Assembly (NCBI GenBank): GCA_900298995.1
Contig: OMIC01000002.1
Coordinates: 1 to 64,000, forward strand
Direction: 5' to 3'
Source: Hyphomicrobiaceae bacterium
GTDB taxonomy: Bacteria > Pseudomonadota > Alphaproteobacteria > Rhizobiales > Aestuariivirgaceae
Length of the DNA stretch: 64,000 bases
Part shown: one piece after another, positions 17,632 through 24,529 of the stretch
Layout: every line of letters starts with the position of its first letter
How positions within the stretch are numbered: position 1 is the stretch's first letter
Program-made: the position numbers and the translations under genes
The notes under the pieces: model-generated
What the model saw: the letters and a program-made list of their open reading frames with translations, nothing else
Database searches by the model: none
What the model was told of the DNA's origin: nothing

Positions 17632-19319
17632 CAATCCTCCGACGTGACCCGTCCGAGTTCTTCGATGGTGGTGACGCCGTTGCGGCACTTGCGGAAGCCA
17701 TCGGCCAGCATGCTGCCGACACCCGCCCGCCGCGCAGCCTGGGCGATGACGTCCGCAGAGACGCCGGGCTTGATCAGGCGCCGCAATTCATCGTCAATGG
17801 CCAGAACCTCGAAGATCGCCGCGCGTCCTGCAAAGCCCGTGCCTCCGCAATAGGTGCAGCCAACAGGCCGGTACAGTGTCACCCCGTCGCTGCCGGCTGG
17901 TAACGCCGCCTCCGGGAACTGCGCCAGCAACTCGCGCGATGCCTCATAGGGTTCTCGGCAATGGCTGCACAGTCGGCGCACCAGCCGCTGAGCCACTACA
18001 CACCGCAGCGTGGAAGCGATGAGATAGGCCTGAATGCCCAGATCGAGAAGGCGCACGATGGCTCCGGCGGCCGAATTCGTGTGAAGCGTGGTCAGCACAA
18101 GGTGGCCCGTGAGGGCCGCGTTGACGCCGATGCTGGCGGTCTCGCCGTCACGCATCTCACCCACCATGATGATGTCGGGATCAAAGCGCAGTAGCGAGCG
18201 CAGCGTACGTGCGAAAGACAGTCCGATGTCCGGATGCACCTGAACCTGGTTGACGCCCTCGATCTGATATTCGACCGGATCCTCGATGGTGACGATCTTG
18301 CGGCGCGGATCGTTCAGAACCCCCAGCGCGGCGGCGAGCGTGGTGGTCTTGCCGCTGCCGGTGGGGCCGGTGACGATGATCATGCCGTGGGCATGTCCAA
18401 TCTCATGGCGGAGCCTGGCAAGATCCTGAGGCGACAGACCGAGCCTGTCGATATCCGGAGCCTGGGTGTTGGCGCTCAGAAAGCGGATGGCGATGCTTTC
18501 GCCATGAATGGTGGGCATGGTCGCCACGCGGATGTCGTAGTCCCGCTCGGCAATCTTGAGCCGCGCGCGGCCATCCTGCGGAAGGCGCTTTTCAGCGATA
18601 TTGAGATTGGTCAGGATCTTGAGCCGCGAGACCGCCGCCCGGCCCAGTTCCGGGGCCAGGCGTTCGCGCTCCTCGAGCATGCCGTCAACCCTGTGCCGGA
18701 CGATGACCGCTCCACGGGCAGGCTCGATATGGAGGTCGGTCGCGCGGGCTGCCGAGGCTTCGCGGAACAAGCGGTTGACCAGGTCGATCACCGGAGCATC
18801 TAGCGCCAGATCCTTCAGGGCCTCTTCATCCTCGCCTCCAGCGGCGGGCCGTGGCAAGAGGCTGCCCTGTGACCGGCCATCGTCGAGCCGTTCGATGGCG
18901 GACAGGATCTGATTGTCGGTTGCAACCGCGAGGGAAAGCTCCATGCCGGTCGCCAGACGCAGGGCCGCAAGCGCGTTCTCATCGCTGGGATCGCTGACAA
19001 TGACGCTGAGAACTCCGTTCTCGGCGGCGGTGGGCAGCACATGGCGCTCACGCATGAAACGCAGCGAAATGGCATCCGGCAGGACGCGGCCCGAAGGCCA
19101 CCGGGACGCCATGGGCAGGCCGTGCAGACGCGCCAGTTCAAAGGCCAGAACCTGCTGATCCAGACTGCCTTGGCGCAGGAGGAGCCGGGCATCCGTCTCC
19201 TGCCCGGCAGAGGCAAGACCGCGAATCTGTTCCGCCTGATCCTTGGAGATCAGGGCCCGATCGGTCAGGTCGTTGAGAAGACTGCTCACAGCTGACTGTT
19301 TACCCGAAACCGGCCGCAC
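17631..19319 (-). CDS. gspE: Type II secretion ATPase GspE
   Basis: A 562-aa hexameric ATPase that powers pseudopilus assembly from the cytoplasm. It has the N1E domain (about 10-140), the linker with APVIDLVN, Walker A GPTGSGKTTT (about 318-327), the Asp box IEDPVEY, Walker B DPDIIMVGEMRD, the His box LTTLHTN, and the four-Cys zinc motif LCSHC...CTYC near 455-500. The start is a GTG at 19319; a second GTG ten codons inside (19289) is possible, and neither has a strong binding site. It is the first gsp gene of the operon and lies 60 bases downstream of a co-oriented SpoIIE-type phosphatase gene. Confidence 0.94.
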   Translation of the reverse strand: MRPVSGKQSAVSSLLNDLTDRALISKDQAEQIRGLASAGQETDARLLLRQGSLDQQVLAFELARLHGLPMASRWPSGRVLPDAISLRFMRERHVLPTAAENGVLSVIVSDPSDENALAALRLATGMELSLAVATDNQILSAIERLDDGRSQGSLLPRPAAGGEDEEALKDLALDAPVIDLVNRLFREASAARATDLHIEPARGAVIVRHRVDGMLEERERLAPELGRAAVSRLKILTNLNIAEKRLPQDGRARLKIAERDYDIRVATMPTIHGESIAIRFLSANTQAPDIDRLGLSPQDLARLRHEIGHAHGMIIVTGPTGSGKTTTLAAALGVLNDPRRKIVTIEDPVEYQIEGVNQVQVHPDIGLSFARTLRSLLRFDPDIIMVGEMRDGETASIGVNAALTGHLVLTTLHTNSAAGAIVRLLDLGIQAYLIASTLRCVVAQRLVRRLCSHCREPYEASRELLAQFPEAALPAGSDGVTLYRPVGCTYCGGTGFAGRAAIFEVLAIDDELRRLIKPGVSADVIAQAARRAGVGSMLADGFRKCRNGVTTIEELGRVTSED

Positions 19320-19379
19320 CGCACAATCAAATGCGCTTGATGGCCCTCCCCGAGCGGCATCGCTCCGCCCGGATTCCGC

Positions 19380-20261
19380 TCAGAAGGCGATGGTCAGCAG
19401 AGAGAAATCATCCGGCAGGGGGCCCGGGCCGTTGATGGACCGCACCCAGTCCAGCACCTCCGCAGGACTGGAACTCGTGCTCAGCCGCCCGACGAACGTG
19501 TCGAAGGCCAGCATCTCGCCCGGCGCGGTTTCAACCTCGAAGGTGCCGTCACTCACCAGATGCAGACGGTCACCGGAGGCCACCTCGCTGTGGGCGGTTC
19601 TGTACAGCATGTCCGGCATCATCCCGATGGCAATGCCCGGCGTGGCGAGCGTCAGCACACGGCCATCCACCTTGCGCAGGACAGAAGCCGGGTGACCGGC
19701 GCTCGCATAGCGCAGGGCGCCCGTGCTGCGCCGATAGACGCCGTACCAGATGGTGAAATACATATTATTCTGTTTTTCCATCGGGAAGGCGTCGTTGAGC
19801 GCCGAGAGCACAGCTCCCGGGTCACGGAAGTCGGTGTTGGGAAGGGCGGCCGATCGCAGTACATTGATGGCCGTCACGGAGAGCAGCGCAGCACCCACAC
19901 CATGGCCGCAGACATCGAGGAGATAAACCGCGAGGTGGTCGTCATCGATCTCGTGATAGCCGAAACTGTCACCGCCCAATTCCGTCGAGGGCTCGAGCAG
20001 CCACTCGGTCCGCGGTGCCTCCTGGCGGGGCGCTGGCAGGATCGAGAAGATGTAGTTGGCGGCTTCCGTCAGCTCTTCTGTCAGGCGCTTCTGGGTGCGC
20101 TGCAGTTCCAGATTGCTCTCGGCGAGTTGGTCTTCGACCGCCTCGCCGTGTTCGATCGTCGCCTGGTAGAGCAGATTGAGGTCTTCGAATTCGGCCTGCA
20201 TGCGGGCCAGCTCTGCTTCCACCTCAGCCAGCCGGCTTTCAAGATCTGACATGCCGCCCAC
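19380..20261 (-). CDS. SpoIIE-type PP2C serine phosphatase (RsbU-like)
   Basis: A 293-aa soluble protein: residues about 5-70 form a Glu/Leu-rich coiled coil and residues about 85-293 a PP2C/SpoIIE domain. Metal-binding aspartates are seen in LGGDSFGYHEID and LLDVCGHG, and later in VSDGTFEVE and LPDDFSLL. In partner-switching systems such phosphatases dephosphorylate a STAS antagonist. The next two upstream genes encode a STAS protein and an RsbW-like kinase, so the whole set is present. No sensor domain is visible apart from the coiled coil, which may take signals through a partner. It lies just upstream of gspE on the same strand. Confidence 0.88.
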   Translation of the reverse strand: MGGMSDLESRLAEVEAELARMQAEFEDLNLLYQATIEHGEAVEDQLAESNLELQRTQKRLTEELTEAANYIFSILPAPRQEAPRTEWLLEPSTELGGDSFGYHEIDDDHLAVYLLDVCGHGVGAALLSVTAINVLRSAALPNTDFRDPGAVLSALNDAFPMEKQNNMYFTIWYGVYRRSTGALRYASAGHPASVLRKVDGRVLTLATPGIAIGMMPDMLYRTAHSEVASGDRLHLVSDGTFEVETAPGEMLAFDTFVGRLSTSSSPAEVLDWVRSINGPGPLPDDFSLLTIAF

Positions 20262-20310
20262 CGTTTCCCCTAGTCATGGGCGAAAGCCTGCCGCGGCATG
20301 CCGCCGCTCC

Positions 20311-20652
20311 TCACTTGCCGAGGGATGCGATGGCCGCTTCGACGCTGGCGTGAAGACCGAAGATGTTGTCGAAGCCGCTCACGGCCAGCACCTCCTTCAC
20401 ATTGTTTCGGGCGCAGGCAATGGTGAGGCCTCCGCCTGCCGCCTTGGCCTTCTTCGCCGTCGTCAGGATGACGCGCAGACCGGCGGACGAGATGTAGTCC
20501 AGTTCCGATGCATCAACCACCACCAGCTTGGGGCCGGCATCGACCAGCGCACTGGCGTCGTCTTCGAAGGCCTTCGCATTGCTGCTGTCGATGCGGCGCG
20601 ACGGCTTGAGGACCAGCGCGTTGCCCAGTATCTCATGAGGAAGGTTTGCCAC
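20311..20652 (-). CDS. STAS-domain anti-sigma-factor antagonist
   Basis: A 113-aa single STAS domain like SpoIIAA/RsbV. The phosphorylatable serine lies in the conserved DASELDYISSAGLRVI segment (ISSAG, about residues 54-58). It should be phosphorylated by the neighbouring RsbW-like kinase and dephosphorylated by the SpoIIE-type enzyme encoded downstream. The bound output partner is not known: no sigma factor gene lies nearby. Confidence 0.9.
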   Translation of the reverse strand: MANLPHEILGNALVLKPSRRIDSSNAKAFEDDASALVDAGPKLVVVDASELDYISSAGLRVILTTAKKAKAAGGGLTIACARNNVKEVLAVSGFDNIFGLHASVEAAIASLGK

Positions 20653-20678
20653 TTGTTCAGTCTCCCAGCTAGGGCGGC

Positions 20679-21101
20679 CTAGGCCGCTTTCAATTTCATT
20701 TCCATGGTGATGCGGTTGACACCGTCCGTGCGCCTGTAGTCAAGCCGGTCCAGGACGTTTTTCACGATTTTGAGCCCGAGTCCGCCTATGGCCCGGTCCG
20801 CCACGTCGCCGGATGGCTCGGTCGGCTCAGCGGTGAGTGGGTCGAAGGGCGGGCCATTGTCGGCGAGTTCCGCGCGCAACCTGCCCTCGTCGTGTTCAAT
20901 GGACAGGGTGATCACTCCGTCCGGGCGGCCGACGAGGCCATAAGACACGATGTTGGTGATCAGTTCATCCAGAACCAGGCCGAAGCGCAGCGCCTCACCC
21001 GGCGAAATGCCCTGAGCGGCACCAAACTCCTCCAGTGTGTCAATGACACGCCCGACCTCCTGGATGTCATTCGCCAGCGACATGTCAAGTCGGCCGTTCA
21101 A
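20679..21101 (-). CDS. RsbW-like ATP-binding serine kinase / anti-sigma factor
   Basis: A 140-aa HATPase_c protein with an intact N box (LDELITN, Mg-binding Asn) and G2 box (GGLGLKIVKNVLD). It fits the SpoIIAB/RsbW family that phosphorylates STAS proteins or binds a target. I place the start at a TTG (21101) because AAGGGG lies six bases upstream; a TTG at 21161 would add 20 residues unlike the family. First gene of the minus-strand run kinase, STAS, phosphatase, then gspE. Confidence 0.85.
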   Translation of the reverse strand: MNGRLDMSLANDIQEVGRVIDTLEEFGAAQGISPGEALRFGLVLDELITNIVSYGLVGRPDGVITLSIEHDEGRLRAELADNGPPFDPLTAEPTEPSGDVADRAIGGLGLKIVKNVLDRLDYRRTDGVNRITMEMKLKAA

Positions 21102-21107
21102 GAAACA

Positions 21108-21113
21108 CCCCTT
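21108..21113 (-). promoter_or_regulatory. Ribosome binding site for the RsbW-like gene (TTG start)
   Basis: AAGGGG on the minus strand, six bases before the TTG at 21101. It decides between this start and a TTG 60 bases further upstream. Confidence 0.5.
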
Positions 21114-21290
21114 CGAATGCGCACGCGGCGCGGCACCCGGAACCAAAGCACAGTCACTCAAGTCCGCGCAACCATGGATAAACTCCCGGACTGAAGAAAA
21201 CAGTGTACCGCTCTACCGCAAAATCCGGTAAAGCGTTTCCAGTGCGGTTTCGCGCCGCGTCGTCATCATCTGCTTTTGTGGGGCTATATC

Positions 21291-21941
21291 ATGCTGACTG
21301 TTCCGGAGGAGTTTCTCCTGCTCACGCTCAAGGACGAGGATGGCGGCTTTGTCGACATTCCTCTCGAATACCAGCGTGCCGGCTTCGTGGGTGCGGCAAT
21401 CATGGAACTGGCGCTTCAGGGACGTCTCGACAGCGACCTCGATCGCGCATGGGTTGTAAATAAGGCGCCGACGGGCGATGCCTCGCTTGACCCGGTCCTT
21501 GCGAAGCTGGGGGCTGCGGGTTTTGACAACAACGCCGAAAACCTCATCAATCAACTTATTGAGCTTGGCGACACGGTGCGCACGGCCGCCCTCGAGCGGC
21601 TCTGCGCCAAGAAGATCCTTGTCGAAACCGAAGGCCGCCTGCTGTGGTTCCTCAAGACACGGCGCTATCCGGCCATCGACGGCAAGGAAATCCGTGAAGT
21701 GAAGCTGCGGCTCCTCGAAGTGCTGCTGCGTGACGCCCTGCCCGATCCGCGCGATGTGTGCCTGATGTCGCTGGCCGAGACCTGTGGGATCATCCGCCAG
21801 ATCGTGCCGCAGTCAGAACTCAAGCTGGCGCGGGAGCGCATCGCCAAGTTCTCGAAGATGGAACTCATCGGCCAGAACGTGAACCGCTATATCGAGCTTT
21901 TCGAACGCGCCATGGCCATGGCGACCCCCGCCCACATGTGA
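21291..21941 (+). CDS. GOLPH3/GPP34-family protein
   Basis: A 216-aa protein that fits the Golgi phosphoprotein 3 (GPP34) family: N-terminal LTVPEEFLLLTL, the LALQGRLD segment, and an alpha-helical remainder with the KTRRYPAIDGKEIREVKLRL stretch split by conserved Arg residues. In eukaryotes GOLPH3 binds phosphatidylinositol-4-phosphate and sorts Golgi enzymes; the bacterial versions, best known in actinobacteria, have no settled role but are thought to bind membranes peripherally. It is divergent from the RsbW-like gene, and its start region shares the 21102-21290 intergenic space with it. The ATG at 21291 gives the family N-terminus. Confidence 0.8.
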   Translation: MLTVPEEFLLLTLKDEDGGFVDIPLEYQRAGFVGAAIMELALQGRLDSDLDRAWVVNKAPTGDASLDPVLAKLGAAGFDNNAENLINQLIELGDTVRTAALERLCAKKILVETEGRLLWFLKTRRYPAIDGKEIREVKLRLLEVLLRDALPDPRDVCLMSLAETCGIIRQIVPQSELKLARERIAKFSKMELIGQNVNRYIELFERAMAMATPAHM

Positions 21942-21974
21942 GGACGAGGGGAGGGCTTCCCCCGTCTCCGGGAT

Positions 21975-22700
21975 CTAGCGCTCCACCACGTTCAGGTCGG
22001 CCTCCATGTCGCGCCTGCGCTCCATGGTGAGGAAATCAAGCGTCATCGGCAGCCCCAGCTCGATGGCTGAGGCATGCTGGACCCGGATCGAGATGTCACG
22101 CGGAGCCGCGCCCAGCAGGTGCCCGCCGCGTGTCCGGTCTGCCGTGATGAAATGCAGATGGAACCCGGCAAGATGCACGCCGCTCAGGAAGCTGGGCGTG
22201 TAGAAGCCGACAATGGTTCCATCAACGCCATTGAACTCGAACACGGTCTGCAGCTTGGCGATTTCTGCGAGCGGCAGGTAGTTGCTCTGTTTCGGCACGG
22301 AGCGTGCCCGCACCCGGTCGAAGTGACCATCGATCCGGAACGCATACATCAGATTGTGCGATGGAACCAGATCAAGCAAGGCATGCTCGAAATCCGCTTC
22401 TCCGACAGGCGTGTCAAGGTGGTCTTCGGTGTCACCCGCGAATTCAACGGCAAGTGCAAAGGGCGTGCGCACATCATCCGGGATGATCTCGGCATCACCC
22501 TGAGGCCTCAGGCAGTAGACGCGGCCATCGAGAAGCACGAGTTCGCCGTCGAGATCGTTGAAAGTACCTATGCCCAGATTGCCCTTGCTCCTGAGGTGGC
22601 CGATCGTCGTGTCGGCACGGTAGATGCCCTCGACCAGCGCCGCGAGCGGCGCAGAAATGAAAACCGGCGGCTGTGTCCTACCTGCCATTCCATCCTGCAT
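21975..22700 (-). CDS. Alpha-acetolactate decarboxylase
   Basis: A 241-aa enzyme that converts acetolactate to (R)-acetoin. Family marks are LGIGTFNDLDGELVLLDG near residues 40-57 and the zinc-ligand segment HLAGFHLHF with a later His, as in AlsD/BudA. The ATG at 22700 has GGAGA upstream; a frame open to 22757 adds 19 unmatched residues. No acetolactate synthase or butanediol dehydrogenase gene is near, so it may draw on the branched-chain amino-acid pathway. It stands alone on the minus strand between two signalling clusters. Confidence 0.88.
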   Translation of the reverse strand: MQDGMAGRTQPPVFISAPLAALVEGIYRADTTIGHLRSKGNLGIGTFNDLDGELVLLDGRVYCLRPQGDAEIIPDDVRTPFALAVEFAGDTEDHLDTPVGEADFEHALLDLVPSHNLMYAFRIDGHFDRVRARSVPKQSNYLPLAEIAKLQTVFEFNGVDGTIVGFYTPSFLSGVHLAGFHLHFITADRTRGGHLLGAAPRDISIRVQHASAIELGLPMTLDFLTMERRRDMEADLNVVER

Positions 22701-22871
22701 CGTGCCTGTTCTCCGATCTTCAACCCGGACAGTCGGGTCAGTGCCGGAAAAACGCAAGCTAAATCTGCTTGTTCAAGTAAATCAGGGTCGCTACACATGC
22801 TTATCTGGCGGAACTGAAGACACATTCCCGCAATCCGGACCCGGCCGCCCGGGAAAGCCGGAAGCAGAGAA

Positions 22872-23363
22872 ATGAGTGGCATGAAACCCCTGCTGGAAGT
22901 GTCCATGGGCATCGACGCATTCTCGTCCGCGTGGGCGCATTGTGACAGAATTTCCTCCTATGTCGCCCGCATGGTGAGCCACAACCGTGCAGACCCCCTG
23001 CTCTATGCCAATCTGCTGAGCTCGGCTCTCAACGAATTGCTTGAAATTGCCTTTGCCCATCACGGGCCGGACGGTGACATTTCCTGCCGTGTGTCGAGGT
23101 CAGGTGCGTCCGACATCATCGAATTGAGCCTGCCCTGTGACGATGCTGCGCTGGGTTTCTACACCGGTGCGGCGGAGCAGCTGAAGCGCGCCGATCTCGC
23201 AGAGGCCTATCAATCGGCGCTGTTCTCGCCCGGGGCTGGCGACCCGCATCTGGGCCTGCTCGAGATTGCCGTGGATTACAAGGCAAGGATCAGCATTTTG
23301 CCCGAGGGCGGAAAACGGGTGCTGGTGGCGGCCACCGTAGAGCTCGAAGGAGCAGTGTCTTGA
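22872..23363 (+). CDS. Degenerate slr1658-type ATPase-like regulator (probably inactive)
   Basis: A 163-aa protein that lines up with the intact ATPase-like protein at 26902-27447. The N-box equivalent is NELLEI (about 54-59), so the Mg-binding Asn is replaced by Ile, and the G-box equivalent is HLGLL (about 126-130) in place of GLGLL. ATP binding and kinase activity are therefore unlikely; it may act as a pure binding protein. It overlaps the STAS-methyltransferase gene by four bases (TTGA-type junction), which suggests that the two products form a pair. First gene of a five-gene plus-strand operon. The family call comes from the paralogue comparison and is moderately sure. Confidence 0.7.
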   Translation: MSGMKPLLEVSMGIDAFSSAWAHCDRISSYVARMVSHNRADPLLYANLLSSALNELLEIAFAHHGPDGDISCRVSRSGASDIIELSLPCDDAALGFYTGAAEQLKRADLAEAYQSALFSPGAGDPHLGLLEIAVDYKARISILPEGGKRVLVAATVELEGAVS

Positions 23364-24529
23364 GCGTCGACCCGACATATTCAGTCACGTTCAACGAGAA
23401 CAATCAGGAATTCAGCATCGCGGGCAAGCTGCGCCCTCAGAATGCCTCCGACATCAAGCCGCTCGAAGCAGCACTTTCGAAGGCGCTCGCTGGCGTGCGC
23501 GGCACATTCTATCTCAATGTGAAGCGGCTGGCACGCATCAACAACGTCGCTTTCCGTGTCATCGCCAGTCTGATGGCGCAGATGGTTGAGAAGCGCGTCG
23601 ACCTCAAGATCGAGGTTGTGACCTCCAGCGTCCTTGGCTGGTCGACACGCAAGTTCCTGCCACTTGCCCAGCGCATCCCGAATATCAAGGTCGTCGAATA
23701 CGACAAGGAGTTCTATCCGGGTCAGTCCTTTCTCGAGGAGGGTGGCTTCATTCCCATTCTGCGCAATCAGACGCGCATGACGTGGCGCCACGAGCGCAAC
23801 CTGCTGCCACGTCATGGATTGACGCCAGGCGCGAGCATCGCCGACATCTGCTGCGGAATCGGTGATTTTGCCGTGCTGGCGCACAAGGAGTTCAAGCCAT
23901 CACGACTTCTCGCGCTCGATCATTCCCGCACAAGCCTCGACTATGCGCGCAAGGTTGCTGCCGAGTTCGGTGTGACTGATATTGAATATGTCTATGGCGA
24001 CGCCGCCGAACTGATGATCGATGACAACAGCTTCGATTTCGTGACATGCCGGCATTCGCTGCAGGTCTTCGACCGGCCGGAGTTGATCCTCCGAGAACTC
24101 TACCGGATCTGTAAGCCGGGTGGCCGCGTCTACATCACCAACGAGAAGAACTCCCATTGCCTCGGCGAGCCGCGCGGCGAGAGCATCCAATGGACCTACA
24201 ACGAGGTTGCAAAGCTCTGGGCCCATTTCAACATGGATATCGAGTTCGGTCCGAAGAGCGGGCGCTACATGATGGACGCCGGCTTCGACGACATCCGGAT
24301 CGATACATTCATGGTGACCAACCGCGACGGCGACCCGCAGGACTTCGCGGACATGATCCAGGCCTGGGAGAATGTCTACGCAGGCCAGATGTCGCGCGAT
24401 CGGGGTGATACGCCAGAGTTCATCGCGAAGTTCCGACAAGGCTTTCAGGATCACATCCATGCGGCCCTTAACCCGAAGGGCTACGCGGGCTGGCCGATCT
24501 GGGCGGCTTCGGGGCGCAAACCGTCATGA
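23360..24529 (+). CDS. STAS-like domain fused to SAM-dependent methyltransferase
   Basis: A 389-aa fusion. Residues 1 to about 110 resemble the STAS protein at 27468-27806 (compare GWSTRKFLPLAQ with PWQSKSLPNLQ), but the position of the phospho-serine (LNSSG there) reads INNVA here (about 60-64), with no Ser or Thr. Residues about 140-300 are a class I methyltransferase: motif I ADICCGIGDFAV (about 160-171), the acidic LALDHS (about 187-192), and the later LYRICKPGGRVYIT typical of the UbiE/Methyltransf_11 group. The C-terminal 90 residues may shape the substrate site. The target is unknown. Both ends overlap neighbours by four bases, so it is embedded in the switch operon. It may be a methyltransferase switched by protein binding. 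Confidence 0.85.
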   Translation: MSVDPTYSVTFNENNQEFSIAGKLRPQNASDIKPLEAALSKALAGVRGTFYLNVKRLARINNVAFRVIASLMAQMVEKRVDLKIEVVTSSVLGWSTRKFLPLAQRIPNIKVVEYDKEFYPGQSFLEEGGFIPILRNQTRMTWRHERNLLPRHGLTPGASIADICCGIGDFAVLAHKEFKPSRLLALDHSRTSLDYARKVAAEFGVTDIEYVYGDAAELMIDDNSFDFVTCRHSLQVFDRPELILRELYRICKPGGRVYITNEKNSHCLGEPRGESIQWTYNEVAKLWAHFNMDIEFGPKSGRYMMDAGFDDIRIDTFMVTNRDGDPQDFADMIQAWENVYAGQMSRDRGDTPEFIAKFRQGFQDHIHAALNPKGYAGWPIWAASGRKPS

